DNA of 64,000 nucleotides from Streptacidiphilus melanogenes (GTDB lineage Bacteria; Actinomycetota; Actinomycetes; Streptomycetales; Streptomycetaceae). The DNA lies in assembly GCF_000787835.1 (NCBI RefSeq), contig NZ_BBPP01000027.1, forward strand, positions 39,094 through 103,093, given 5' to 3'. Position numbers and translations under genes: made by a program. Of this stretch, positions 1-10,967 are shown one piece after another. The notes beneath the pieces are model-generated. The model did no database searches. It was not told where the DNA came from and saw nothing but the letters and a program-made list of their open reading frames with translations. Every line of letters begins with the position of its first letter. The first letter of the stretch is position 1.

Positions 1-25
1 GGCGCGGAGCCATCGGCTCCGCGCC
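1..25 (-). terminator. Hairpin terminator of lpd
   Basis: An 11-bp perfect stem (GGCGCGGAGCC pairing with GGCTCCGCGCC) with a 3-nt loop lies 33 bases past the lpd stop codon. It fits an intrinsic terminator of the poorly U-tracted kind usual in high-GC actinomycetes. Confidence 0.7.
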
Positions 26-57
26 CTCCGTGTCGGACCGTCCGCCCGCCTGACGGG

Positions 58-1461
58 TCAGAAGTTGATCATGTGCCCCGCCAGGCCGTGGATGGCCTCC
101 TTGACGGCCTCGCCCAGGGTCGGGTGGGCGTGGACGTTGCGCGCCACCTCGTTGACCGTCAGGTCCCACTGCTGGGCCAGGGTCAGCTCCGGCAGCAGCT
201 CGGTGACGTCCGGGCCGATCAGGTGGGCGCCGAGGAGCTCGCCGTACTTGGCGTCAGCGATGATCTTGACGAAGCCGCCCGGCTCGCCGATGCCGTGGGC
301 CTTGCCGTTGGCGGTGAACGGGAACTTGGCGACCTTGACGTCGTAGCCCTGCTCGCGCGCCTGCGCCTCGGTCCAGCCGAAGCTGGCGATCTGCGGCTGG
401 CAATAGGTGGCCCGCGGGATCATCACGTACTCCAGCTCCATGGTCTCCGCGTCGCCGATGGTCTCGGCGGCGATGATGCCCATGGACTCGGCCGCGTGAG
501 CCAGCATCAGCTTGGCCGTCACGTCACCGATCGCGAAGATGTGCGGAACGCTGGTGCGGCAGCGGGAGTCGATGTCGATGGCGCCGCGCTCGGTCAGCCG
601 CACGCCGGTGTTCTCCAGGCCGTAGCCGGTGACGCGCGGGGCGAAGCCGATGGCCTGCAGCACCTTGTCGGCCTCCAGCACCTGCTGGGCGCCGTCCTTG
701 CCGGTGACGGTGACGCGGACCTTCTCGCCGCTGTCGTCGATGGAGTCGACGCGGGTCGAGGTCAGCACCTGGATGCCGAGCTTGCGGTAGCGCTTGGCCA
801 GCTCCGCGGAGACCTCGGCGTCCTCGAGCGGGACCATCCGGTCGAGGAACTCGACGATGGTGACCTTGACGCCGTAGTTGTGCAGCACGTAGGCGAACTC
901 GACGCCGATCGCGCCGGCGCCGGCGATGATGATGCTCTCGGGCAGGGAGTCGCTGAGGATCTGCTCCTCGTAGGTGACCACGCGGCTGCTGAGCTGCGTG
1001 CCCGGCAGCAGGCGGGTGGTCGCCCCGGCGGCGATGATGCAGTGGTCGAAGGTCAGGGTCTCGGTGCCACCCTCGACGAGGGCGACCTGCAGGGTGTTGG
1101 CGTCGACGAAGGTGCCGCGGCCCTGGAGCTGCCGGATCTTGTTCTTCTTCATCAGGAAGTGGACGCCCTTGACGCGACCGTCCGCGACCTGGCGGCTGCG
1201 CTCGAACGCCGCCTTGTAGTCGAAGCTCACCTTGCCGTCGACACGGATGCCGAAGGTGTCGGCCTCCTGGGTGAACAGGTGCGCCAGCTCGGCGTTGCGC
1301 AGCAGCGCCTTGGAGGGGATGCAGCCCACGTTCAGGCAGACCCCGCCCCAGTACTTCTCCTCCACGATCGCCGTGGTCAGACCCAGCTGCGCGGACCGGA
1401 TCGCGGCCACGTAACCACCGGGGCCGGCCCCCAGCACCACCACATCAAAGTGCTCACTCAT
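58..1461 (-). CDS. lpdA: Dihydrolipoyl dehydrogenase (E3)
   Basis: This 467-aa flavoprotein reoxidises dihydrolipoamide with NAD+ in the 2-oxoacid dehydrogenase complexes. The N-terminal FAD motif GAGPGG is at residues 11-16. The redox-active disulfide motif [12 protein letters not shown] places Cys42 and Cys47, and a second nucleotide motif ([10 protein letters not shown]) marks the NAD domain. The C-terminal interface carries HAHPTLGEA with the catalytic His-Glu pair. Length is typical of the family. The reading frame stays open 39 codons upstream, but the Met at 1461 begins the conserved sequence, so I chose that start. The gene is followed by a hairpin terminator. No E1 or E2 genes lie nearby, so it may serve several complexes. 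Confidence 0.96.
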   Translation of the reverse strand: MSEHFDVVVLGAGPGGYVAAIRSAQLGLTTAIVEEKYWGGVCLNVGCIPSKALLRNAELAHLFTQEADTFGIRVDGKVSFDYKAAFERSRQVADGRVKGVHFLMKKNKIRQLQGRGTFVDANTLQVALVEGGTETLTFDHCIIAAGATTRLLPGTQLSSRVVTYEEQILSDSLPESIIIAGAGAIGVEFAYVLHNYGVKVTIVEFLDRMVPLEDAEVSAELAKRYRKLGIQVLTSTRVDSIDDSGEKVRVTVTGKDGAQQVLEADKVLQAIGFAPRVTGYGLENTGVRLTERGAIDIDSRCRTSVPHIFAIGDVTAKLMLAHAAESMGIIAAETIGDAETMELEYVMIPRATYCQPQIASFGWTEAQAREQGYDVKVAKFPFTANGKAHGIGEPGGFVKIIADAKYGELLGAHLIGPDVTELLPELTLAQQWDLTVNEVARNVHAHPTLGEAVKEAIHGLAGHMINF

Positions 1462-1519
1462 GCCCCGGACTCTACGCCCAACCGGGACCCTCCACCCGGG
1501 CTGTGATCGACGAAACAGC

Positions 1520-2230
1520 TCAGAGCTGGGAGTGCGACCAGTCGACGGACTGCGGGGGCACCACCGGCGTGCCGACATCCAGCTGGATGTCCTCGTGCGG
1601 CTGGAGCGTGATGGTCCGCGGGTCGCCGTTGAACACCTTGCCGTTCACGTAGGCGGTGACGTGTCCGCCGGCCGGCCCGACCTGGCCCGTGGACAGCGGC
1701 TGCTTCCAGATGTCGAAGAACTGGCCGAGCGTGTACTGCTTCTGCGTCGGGGACTCGACGTGGATGATGCCGTCCTGCGCATGGGTGTGCAGCCAGTAGT
1801 AGCACTGGCTCGCAGACACGAAGGTGCTCCCGCTCACGGTCTGCGGCACCGGTTCGACCACGCCGATGCCGTACGGGACGCTGCGCTGCTGCCCGTTCAC
1901 GTAGACCGCCAGGTGGGAGTGGATGTGGTAGGCCACCTGCTCGCTGGCGTCGCAGGAGATGCCGTCCACGGTCTGCCCGCTCGCGGCGGAGCTCACCGAC
2001 GCCAGCTGCTGCCCGCTCTGCAGGGCGATGCCCTCCGGGCCCAGCCCGGACGAGCTGGAGGAGCTCGGGAAGTTCACCACGATCACCGCGACGATCCCGC
2101 CCACGATGACCACAGCGCCCGCGGCGAGCAGCACCCTCCGCCTGCGCTCGGCACGCCGCGCGGCCGCCCGCTGCGCCTCGACCTTGGCCCGGACGCCGCG
2201 ACGGTCGGACCCACCTCCGCCCGTGGACAT
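1520..2230 (-). CDS. Membrane-anchored His-rich protein of unknown function
   Basis: This 236-aa protein has a basic N-terminus, one hydrophobic segment at about residues 31-54, a Ser-rich spacer, and then an extracytoplasmic domain. That domain holds the His pattern [12 protein letters not shown] and the second cluster [12 protein letters not shown], and ends with HEDIQLDVG. The spacing of His residues suggests a metal-binding fold, perhaps beta-rich, but I cannot name the family with certainty. The start at 2230 ([11 protein letters not shown]) is preferred over the one 12 codons upstream because the intervening residues look random. It stands alone, 58 bases upstream of lpd on the same strand. 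Anchoring outside the membrane is inferred from the single N-terminal segment. Confidence 0.75.
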   Translation of the reverse strand: MSTGGGGSDRRGVRAKVEAQRAAARRAERRRRVLLAAGAVVIVGGIVAVIVVNFPSSSSSSGLGPEGIALQSGQQLASVSSAASGQTVDGISCDASEQVAYHIHSHLAVYVNGQQRSVPYGIGVVEPVPQTVSGSTFVSASQCYYWLHTHAQDGIIHVESPTQKQYTLGQFFDIWKQPLSTGQVGPAGGHVTAYVNGKVFNGDPRTITLQPHEDIQLDVGTPVVPPQSVDWSHSQL

Positions 2231-2338
2231 ATCTCCAGCGTGGACGCCCCGCCCCCGCCCCGCCACCGCAGCCGCACCCGCCCACCGGGCGTCTGAGCCG
2301 CCGCACCGGCTCGCGCCCGGCCTGGTGGAAACACGTTG

Positions 2339-4030
2339 TCACACGACGACGAAATGGTAGGGCCCGATCGTCAGCTCGGCGCCGAAGTCGAGTTCGTACT
2401 CGCCGACGGTCAGCGGCTTGCCGCTCAGCGTGATGTTCTTCCCCAGGACGATCAGCCTGGCTTTGCCGGTCGCACCAAGACCGATTTCCGCTGCTTTGCG
2501 GGAGACCTTCGTGTGCTGGAGCTGCAGGTCCGCGTCCGCCGCCCGGCCGATCGTGACCGTGGTGCCGGAGAGGAGCTCGACCCGGACACGTTCCGGAGCG
2601 TCGCCGGCGTCATTCTTCACGTACTTGAGCATCACCGGGGGCGGAGGCGAGTAGGGCGGGCTCTGCGTCGGCGACGCGATCTCGGTCGAGTAGGAGTCCG
2701 CGTCGGCCAAGGCGTCCCAGAGCTTCACCGTGTGCGAGGCGACTCCCTCTTCCAGGCTGGTGATGTACTGCTCGAAGTCGTCGTCGTCCGCATACTGGAC
2801 CAACAGCGCCTTGACCTGCGTCTCGCTGTAGCCGAGCTTCTCGACGATGCGCTGTAGGCCGCGGTAGGTCGTACCGGCCCAGTAGCCGCCGAGGTGCTGG
2901 TTGAAGACGAGTTTGAATCCCGCGTTGTTCACCACGGTCAGCGTCATCCAGCAGGCGAAGCAGGGCCGCTTGCCACCGGCCACCTGGGCGCCGCCCTTGA
3001 ATCCGGACAGGACGAGCGTGTATGCCAGGTTCTGTTCGGCGTGCGAACACGTGGTGACGGTCTTGCCACCGCTCTCGTAGGCGTCCACCGCGATGATCCG
3101 CCCTCGGTAGGCGTCATCGTGGATGAGAGCGGCCACGTCGGCGGGCGCGCCACCCTTGACGATCTTCGTCTCCTCGACCATGGTGTCGCGCAGCGTCGCC
3201 AGGATGGCGGCGACGGCCTCGCTTTGGTCCGGATACTGGCTGACGTCCATGACGATCTGGGAGAGGCGCTTCATCCCGCGGACCTCCGCGTCGGACGCGT
3301 CGTCGGCGTCGTCGGCCGCGAGCGCGACCGAGACCTCGCCGATCCGGCGTTTCTTGGCGTCGAAGTAGCCGCTGTCCCCGTCCTTGGTTCGCTCCGCCTC
3401 CTTCGCGAGGACCTTGTCGAGCTCGAGGCTGCACAGCTGGGCGACGGCGGCGGCTTCGTTGGCGCTCACCAGGATCCGGCCGTTGACGACCATGGCCTCG
3501 ATCTCCTGGGTGTTGACCGTGACGGCGTCGATCAGCACCTGGGACAGCTGGCCGAGCAGCTGCATGGCCCGGTCACCCACCTTGATCCGGGAGCCGGACG
3601 CGGTGACCTCGTCCAGCCACCTGCCCTTCTGCTTGACGCTGCCCGGCTTCATTCCGAGGTCCTTCGCCTCGGTGTCCATACCGTCCTTGACCGACGCCAT
3701 GGTCGGCTTCTTCCTGCGCTTGCCCGTGTCCGGGGAGGGCTTCGGGGCCGGCAGGCTCGAACTCGAGGCCACGGTCCCGTAGGCCTGCGCGTAGGGGGCG
3801 AAACCCGGGCGACTGTCGGGGTCGTCCAGGTAACTCCTCAGGTCGTCGGCCAGCTTGTCGGCTCGTCGGTTGATGACGTCCATGACCGAGGAGGTCATGA
3901 CGGGCAGGATCCGCGGCACCCCTGACGACTCGTCGTCCGACAGGTCGTCCCCGGAGGGCCTGGCCGGTCGGGCGGCCGCTGATGACGTCCATTGCGACGC
4001 GTCGTCCGAGCCCTTGTCCTTGGGTTGCAT
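2339..4030 (-). CDS. Deaminase-fold protein fused to a C-terminal FHA-like domain
   Basis: This 563-aa protein is of unknown role. Its first 110 residues are polar and low in complexity. The centre contains a cytidine-deaminase-type zinc signature: His330-Ala-Glu332, then 23 residues, then Pro356-Cys357-x-x-Cys360, within the spacing of the classical HxE-X23-28-PCxxC pattern. The last ~95 residues look like a forkhead-associated domain: TIGRAADADLQL starts near residue 493 and VSRKAAEI follows, although the usual His after Ser-Arg is Lys. FHA domains normally bind phosphothreonine proteins. Such deaminases occur as toxin or conflict effectors and in nucleotide metabolism; here neither substrate nor partner is known. 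The ATG at 4030 has GAGGAG five bases upstream, better than the GTG at 4036. No signal peptide is seen. A frameshifted small gene lies directly upstream. Confidence 0.8.
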   Translation of the reverse strand: MQPKDKGSDDASQWTSSAAARPARPSGDDLSDDESSGVPRILPVMTSSVMDVINRRADKLADDLRSYLDDPDSRPGFAPYAQAYGTVASSSSLPAPKPSPDTGKRRKKPTMASVKDGMDTEAKDLGMKPGSVKQKGRWLDEVTASGSRIKVGDRAMQLLGQLSQVLIDAVTVNTQEIEAMVVNGRILVSANEAAAVAQLCSLELDKVLAKEAERTKDGDSGYFDAKKRRIGEVSVALAADDADDASDAEVRGMKRLSQIVMDVSQYPDQSEAVAAILATLRDTMVEETKIVKGGAPADVAALIHDDAYRGRIIAVDAYESGGKTVTTCSHAEQNLAYTLVLSGFKGGAQVAGGKRPCFACWMTLTVVNNAGFKLVFNQHLGGYWAGTTYRGLQRIVEKLGYSETQVKALLVQYADDDDFEQYITSLEEGVASHTVKLWDALADADSYSTEIASPTQSPPYSPPPPVMLKYVKNDAGDAPERVRVELLSGTTVTIGRAADADLQLQHTKVSRKAAEIGLGATGKARLIVLGKNITLSGKPLTVGEYELDFGAELTIGPYHFVVV

Positions 4031-4066
4031 CGCCACTCCTCGACTAGGAAATCGCCGTCGGGCACC

Positions 4067-4375
4067 TCAACCGGCCTGGCCGTCCATGCTCACCAGGACC
4101 CGCTGGTCGAACAGCCTCTCCACCTCGGCGTCCGGGACCTCCTCGGCAGGAACGCCCGCCGCCCTCAGATCCGGGATGGCTGCCCCCACCGCCGCCGCCC
4201 TGTCCCGGACCAACCGCGCCAGCTCCTGCTCGGCCACATCGACCACCGCACCACCCGGATCCGTGCCGTCCTGTCCGGCTCTACCGTCCGGCGCCCGGAC
4301 ATCCGGAATGGGCGGCGCCGCCGTCGACGAGCCACTCCCCGAGCACCTCGACGTTCTCGCGCTCCAAGGACATGC
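4067..4375 (-). pseudogene. Small gene interrupted by an apparent frameshift
   Basis: Two reading frames seem to form one ~100-residue gene. From ATG 4375 the first frame reads MSLERENVEVLGEWLVDGG and stops after 30 codons. A second frame takes over around 4315-4330 (PPIPDVRAP) and continues to the stop at 4067-4069, with a natural-looking acidic end containing VAEQELARLV and EVERLFDQRVLVSM. It ends 36 bases before the deaminase-FHA start on the same strand, so the two were probably one operon. It could be a true pseudogene, a sequencing error, or a gene that starts inside the second frame. I do not recognise the family. Confidence 0.45.
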
Positions 4376-4571
4376 GAGCCTCCCCTCCCCGTCCGGTCTC
4401 CTACGCCACGTTAGAACCCCGTCGGGGGCAGCGCTTTGCCCGATCCGGCAGGCTTTTACGCAGACCTCGCCGCAGCTCGCGGCCACGCCCCGCCCCCGCC
4501 GCCGGGGTGTGCAGCGGCCCCGTCGGCGGCGGGCCGGCGGGGCCGAGGAGCAGTCGTAGGAGGTTCCCCGG

Positions 4572-5165
4572 CTAGGCTCGGCTCAGGATCCAGACACCGT
4601 AGTCGTCATTCGCGGGGTGCAGTTGGTAGGTGCCGGACCGCAGGTCGACGCGCAGCCCGACGGCGGTCAGATCCGCTTCGAACTCCGCCACCGTGTACTC
4701 CCGGGCATGCGGAGGGCGACCCTTCAGGTGGAACCCGACCAGAATCCGGCCCTTCTCGGCGAGCACGTCACGCATGGCCGCCAACGCCACACGTTCCGTA
4801 CCCTCGGCCAGGTAGACCATGACGTTGCCAACGCAGACGACCAAGTCGAACGGGCCGTCGTCGGGGCCGAGGCCGAGGATGTCCCGTTCCTCGATCGGTA
4901 GGCCGGGGTAGGTCTCCCGGGCCTGTCGAACCAGCACCGCGTCAGGCTCGATCGCGACCACCCTGTGCCCACGCTGAAGAAGCGCAGCAGCCACCCGGCC
5001 CATGCCCGCGCCGGCGTCGAGCACACGGGCGCCACGCGGCAGGAGCGTGTCGGCGAGCCGGGCCTCACCCTCGACGTCCTCACCGGCCGCGATGAGTTCG
5101 GCGAACCGCATACCGTAGTTCGCACTGTGCCCCGACTCCTGCCAGCGGGTCGGCCGCTTCGTCAT
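4572..5165 (-). CDS. Class I SAM-dependent methyltransferase
   Basis: The 197-aa protein has the SAM-binding motif I VLDAGAGMGRVA at about residues 48-59. An acidic residue follows strand 2 (VVAIEPDAVLV), and motif IV FDLVVCVGNVMVYL comes later. It resembles the Methyltransf_25/11 families, which methylate small molecules; the substrate cannot be read from the sequence. The start at 5165 gives a full N-terminal helix. The next gene in the same direction begins almost 200 bases downstream, so it is probably transcribed alone. Base composition is like the core genes around it. Confidence 0.85.
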   Translation of the reverse strand: MTKRPTRWQESGHSANYGMRFAELIAAGEDVEGEARLADTLLPRGARVLDAGAGMGRVAAALLQRGHRVVAIEPDAVLVRQARETYPGLPIEERDILGLGPDDGPFDLVVCVGNVMVYLAEGTERVALAAMRDVLAEKGRILVGFHLKGRPPHAREYTVAEFEADLTAVGLRVDLRSGTYQLHPANDDYGVWILSRA

Positions 5166-5291
5166 GGGCGTGCGCCTTCCGTGCGGGGCACGGCGCGCCC
5201 GGGGCGATCATGGTTCATGCCTCGCATCCTACGGCGAGGCCGAACCCGGGCCATCGGTCGGCGAACCCCCACGCGGAGAGCAGGTCTGTCG

Positions 5292-5678
5292 CTAGAGGTA
5301 CAGGCCCGTGCTGGTGCCGTCCGCGTCGCTGACCCGCTCGGAGGCGACCGCGTGGATGTCGCGCTCGCGCAGCAGCACGTAGATCGTGCCGCGCACCTCG
5401 ACCTCCGCGCGGTCCTCCGGGTCGTACAGGACCCGGTCCCCCGGCTCGATGCTGCGCACGTTCTGGCCCACCGCGACCGCTTCCGCCCACGCGCATCGCT
5501 TGGAAAGCTCGGCGGTGGCCGGGATCAGGATGCCGCCGGTGGAGCGGCGCTCGCCCTCCGGGCCCTCGGTGCGGACCAGGACGCGGTCGTGCAGCATCCG
5601 GATCGGCAGCTTCTCGCCGAAGGATGAGTCGTGCTTCTTGCTCACAGTCCCGTCCGCCACAGTCTCGTCCGCGTTCAC
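5292..5678 (-). CDS. GroES-like (Cpn10 family) co-chaperonin paralogue
   Basis: This 128-aa protein carries a Cpn10 domain from residue ~24 (LPIRMLHDRVLVR). The mobile-loop region is GERRSTGGILIPA, followed by GDRVLYDPEDRAEVEVRGTIYVLLRERDI, the typical C-terminal strands. It differs from housekeeping GroES by a ~20-residue N-terminal extension and a C-terminal tail, and no groEL gene follows it. It is therefore probably the second, stand-alone GroES-like protein found in streptomycetes rather than the groES of the groESL operon. The start is a GTG; an internal GTG at 5645 is possible. Partner and clients are unknown. Confidence 0.85.
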   Translation of the reverse strand: MNADETVADGTVSKKHDSSFGEKLPIRMLHDRVLVRTEGPEGERRSTGGILIPATAELSKRCAWAEAVAVGQNVRSIEPGDRVLYDPEDRAEVEVRGTIYVLLRERDIHAVASERVSDADGTSTGLYL

Positions 5679-5705
5679 GCCTGAAACCGTACAGGCAGCC
5701 GATGG

Positions 5706-6047
5706 CTACTTCTTGCGGCGGATCAGCACGAGGCCGACCACGACCGCGCCGGCCACCGCCGCCACCGGGATGATCCGGTCCTTGCGCGGCTGCCCCTTCT
5801 CGTTCACGAACTGCGCCCGGAGCTGTTCGACGCCCCGGTTCACGGCGACGTAGGCCTGACCCACGGTCCGGTCCACCGTCGCCCTGGCCTGGGCCTTCGC
5901 CTGGTTCATGAGGGTGGAGGGGTGGACGGCCACGGCCAGCTCGTCGAGCGTGGCCGCGAGCTGCGCGCGCGTGCGGGCGATGTCCGCCTCGATCTGGGCC
6001 GCGCTCCGCCTGTCCCGGCTCTCGTCCCTGGTGCTGACCTCGCCCAC
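5706..6047 (-). CDS. DUF3618 membrane-anchored protein
   Basis: The 113-aa protein begins with the DUF3618 pattern AAQIEADIARTRAQLAATLD, followed by LAVAVHPSTLMNQAKAQA. An amphipathic helix comes next, and one C-terminal membrane segment (about residues 88-108) is closed by RRKK. This topology suggests a cytoplasmic coiled region tethered to the membrane by its tail. I chose GTG 6047 because GAGAGAGGG sits about 8 bases upstream; the frame is open to 6131 but the extra residues look non-coding. The role of the family is unknown. The gene is divergent from bcp and shares a 120-bp promoter region with it. Confidence 0.8.
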   Translation of the reverse strand: MGEVSTRDESRDRRSAAQIEADIARTRAQLAATLDELAVAVHPSTLMNQAKAQARATVDRTVGQAYVAVNRGVEQLRAQFVNEKGQPRKDRIIPVAAVAGAVVVGLVLIRRKK

Positions 6048-6167
6048 GAGGACACCCTCTCTCGCTCGCTCGCCGACTGCTACTGCTCTTGGACAGTCTG
6101 TCAGGTCGCGCGCGGCCGTGCGCAGCGGCACCCCGCAACAGAGGGCCCCGGGCGGTACCGTCGCCGT

Positions 6168-6635
6168 ATGAGTGCCCGACTTTCACCCGGCGACGCCGCT
6201 CCCGCCTTCACCCTGCCCGACGCGGACGGCAAGTCCGTCTCCCTCGCCGACCACCTCGGTCGCAAGGTCATCGTCTACTTCTACCCGGCCGCACTGACGC
6301 CGGGCTGCACCAAGCAGGCGTGCGACTTCACCGACAACCTGGACGTGCTCGCGGAGGCCGGCTACGACGTCATCGGCGTCTCCCCCGACAAGCCCGAGAA
6401 GCTGGCGAAGTTCCGCGAGAAGGAGCACCTCAAGGTCACCCTGGTGGGCGACCCCGAGAAGGAGGTGCTGCAGGCGTACGGCGCCTTCGGCGAGAAGACG
6501 ATGTACGGCAAGACCGTCACCGGCGTGATCCGCTCCACCTTCGTCGTCGACGAGCAGGGCAAGGTCGAGCACGCCTTCTACAACGTGCGGGCGACCGGCC
6601 ACGTCGCCAAGCTCATCAAGGACCTGAAGATCTGA
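6168..6635 (+). CDS. bcp: Thioredoxin-dependent peroxiredoxin, Bcp/PrxQ type
   Basis: This 155-aa peroxiredoxin reduces hydrogen peroxide and organic peroxides using thioredoxin. The peroxidatic Cys47 lies in YPAALTPGCTKQACDF and Cys52 is the likely resolving residue five positions on, the signature of the alpha/PrxQ class. The domain covers the whole protein and is of normal length. ATG 6168 starts the conserved N-terminus; the longer open frame upstream is non-coding in character. It is a single gene followed by a strong hairpin terminator and is divergent from the DUF3618 gene. Confidence 0.95.
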   Translation: MSARLSPGDAAPAFTLPDADGKSVSLADHLGRKVIVYFYPAALTPGCTKQACDFTDNLDVLAEAGYDVIGVSPDKPEKLAKFREKEHLKVTLVGDPEKEVLQAYGAFGEKTMYGKTVTGVIRSTFVVDEQGKVEHAFYNVRATGHVAKLIKDLKI

Positions 6636-6645
6636 TCGCGCACGC

Positions 6646-6677
6646 GGAAAGGCCCCGGCGGAAGCCGGGGCCTTCCG
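6646..6677. terminator. Bidirectional hairpin terminator between bcp and chitinase
   Basis: AAGGCCCCGGC pairs perfectly with GCCGGGGCCTT around a GGAA loop (6649-6674). It sits between the convergent bcp and chitinase genes, so it can end both transcripts. Confidence 0.85.
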
Positions 6678-6692
6678 TTCTTCGGCGCCTGG

Positions 6693-9050
<2,358 letters not shown>

Positions 9051-9164
9051 GGAGTGACTCCGTGGGTCGTGGGGGTGGGTGGTGCGTGGTGCTGTGCTGG
9101 CCACCCGCGCCGGGGTGTGGGGCCCTCCGGCGCGGGTGGGGACTCGTGACGGACTGAAGCGGCG

Positions 9165-10709
9165 TCAGCCGTTGTACTGCGTGAGGATCTTCGTGAAGTC
9201 GTAGGGGTTCTGCGTCACGCTGGAGCAGGCCCCGTCGGCCCAGTAGTGCACGACGCTCGGGTCGCAGGCGCGGTCGCGGTTGACGTCCCAGTAGGAGAAC
9301 GCGGCGGCGTGGTTGGCCTGGAGGTAGCCGAGCAGGTCGGTGAAGGTCGACTGCGTGTAGAGCTCGCTGGGCTGGTCGGTGTGACCGTTCATCAGCTGCA
9401 CCGACAGGTGTGCCCACGCGGTCGCGGCGCTCCAGCCGTACAGCGTCTGCAGCTGCTGGACGGTGTCGGCGGCGACGGTCTCCGCGGCGGCGGTCTGGGT
9501 GCCGCTGGTGAGGCCGAAGTCGAAGTCCATCAGGTTGACCCGGTCGATCCGGGCGCCGTCGTTGACGGCCTGCTGGATCTCGTCCCGCCCGGTGAGCGGG
9601 AGGCCGACGGTGGTTGCCGGAATGGTCAGCGTGACGCTCAGGTTAGGGTTCGCGGCCTCCAACTGCTTGATGGCGCCCCAGCGGACGGCCATGTTGGAGT
9701 CGAGCGCGGTGTTCTCCCAGTCGAGGTCGATCCGCTTCAGGTTGTACTTGGTGACGACCTGCTGGTAGGCGGCGGCCAGGGCGGAGCTGCTGCCGCAGGA
9801 CGAGCCGAGCTCGGTCCCGTTGTAGCCGCCGAAGGAGACGGCGACGTCGCCGCCGGCGGCCCGGATCGCGCTGATGTCGGCGGCCACGGCGGTGTCGGAC
9901 GAGACGGGCGTGCTCGCGTTGCCGCCCCAGGCGGGCGTGCAGCCACCGGAGTCGAGCACGAACGCGAGGTTGAACTGGTTCTCGCCGGAGCCGGAGAGGA
10001 TGTCGGAGATCGCCTGCGGCGAGTTGTCCAACGGCATGAAGTAGACCGGGTGGTGGAATCCCGTGTCGACGGGCGGCGGGGTGGTCCCGGTGCTGCTCGG
10101 GCTGGGGGTCGGGCTGGCGCTCGCACTCGCGCTGGGGCTGACGCTGGGGCTGGTGGAGGCGCTCGCGCTGGGCGAGGGGGTTCCGCCGCCGCTCGGCGCG
10201 GGGCCGGTCAGCGACAACTGATCGGCGCCGAAGGTGCCCTGGCCGTACCAGCCGTGGACCCACACCGTCACCGAGCTGGTGTTCGCGCCGGTGGTGAAGG
10301 TGGTCGACAGGGTGCTCCAACTACTCGCGCCCGGCGTCCAGGTGCTGGTGTCGGTGGTCCCGGTGCCGGTGTCGCCGAGGTAGACGTAGTTCCCCTCGAC
10401 CTGGCCGGACAGGGTGTACGTCGAGTTGGGGACGACGGCCACGGTCTGCGAGCACTGCGCGTCGTCCTGCCCCGCGGGCGTCCCGGAAAGGGCGTAACTC
10501 CCGGCGGCGACAGGGCTGCTGACCACCTTGTCGTTGGCGCTGCAGCTCCACCCGCTCAGATCGCCGGTCTCGAACCCGCCGTTCGCCACCAACTGCCCGC
10601 TCGCTGCCTGCGCGGCCCCGCCGACCAACGCCAGCCCACCGACCCCGAGCAGCCCGGCGGTACACGCCGCAAGCACGGCCTTGACTCGTATGGGACGTCT
10701 GTCTTCCAT
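9165..10709 (-). CDS. Secreted GH18 chitinase-type glycosidase with CBM
   Basis: A 514-aa secreted protein. A signal peptide (hydrophobic core VLAACTAGLLGVGGLALVGG, cleavage near AQAAS) is followed by a carbohydrate-binding module (VANGGFETGDLSGW) closely similar to that of the neighbouring chitinase. A Ser/Pro linker then leads to a catalytic domain. The GH18 signature is RIDLDWEN, preceded by the SFGG motif (AVSFGGYNG); the Glu is the expected acid. This catalytic domain differs from the neighbouring chitinase but is clearly related to the one at 28160-29647. A DasR-like operator lies 44 bases upstream of the start, so GlcNAc control is likely. The Met at 10709 is the first with a plausible signal peptide. 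Confidence 0.93.
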   Translation of the reverse strand: MEDRRPIRVKAVLAACTAGLLGVGGLALVGGAAQAASGQLVANGGFETGDLSGWSCSANDKVVSSPVAAGSYALSGTPAGQDDAQCSQTVAVVPNSTYTLSGQVEGNYVYLGDTGTGTTDTSTWTPGASSWSTLSTTFTTGANTSSVTVWVHGWYGQGTFGADQLSLTGPAPSGGGTPSPSASASTSPSVSPSASASASPTPSPSSTGTTPPPVDTGFHHPVYFMPLDNSPQAISDILSGSGENQFNLAFVLDSGGCTPAWGGNASTPVSSDTAVAADISAIRAAGGDVAVSFGGYNGTELGSSCGSSSALAAAYQQVVTKYNLKRIDLDWENTALDSNMAVRWGAIKQLEAANPNLSVTLTIPATTVGLPLTGRDEIQQAVNDGARIDRVNLMDFDFGLTSGTQTAAAETVAADTVQQLQTLYGWSAATAWAHLSVQLMNGHTDQPSELYTQSTFTDLLGYLQANHAAAFSYWDVNRDRACDPSVVHYWADGACSSVTQNPYDFTKILTQYNG

Positions 10710-10752
10710 GCCTGCTGCCTCCGCGAGGTATCGACTGCGCCCGCAGATAAAT

Positions 10753-10764
10753 TGGCCTGGACCA
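10753..10764 (-). promoter_or_regulatory. DasR-like operator (dre) upstream of chitinase
   Basis: On the minus strand the sequence TGGTCCAGGCCA matches the DasR consensus TGGTCTAGACCA at 10 of 12 positions. It is 44 bases upstream of the chitinase start. DasR is the GntR-family repressor of GlcNAc and chitinase genes in streptomycetes; binding here is inferred. Confidence 0.55.
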
Positions 10765-10870
10765 ACCCCGACCGTCAAGACCCTATTTGGCAACGTGTCA
10801 CTTAAGCGCACTTAAGGTTCACCGAACAGGCAGTTCAGAGCCATGGTGCCCAAAACTGGCCTAGTCCTAT

Positions 10871-10882
10871 TGGTCTCAACCA
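10871..10882 (+). promoter_or_regulatory. Second, weaker DasR-like site
   Basis: TGGTCTCAACCA keeps both outer half-sites of the dre consensus but departs from it at the two central positions. It lies ~160 bases upstream of the chitinase start and 86 bases before tRNA-Leu. Chance occurrence is possible. Confidence 0.3.
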
Positions 10883-10967
10883 CAGGGCGGCGGCCACGCC
10901 GGTGCGACCATCTGGAGCACGGCCTCGAAGACAGCGGCCACTGCGGATGAGTACCATGTCCCTGCAC

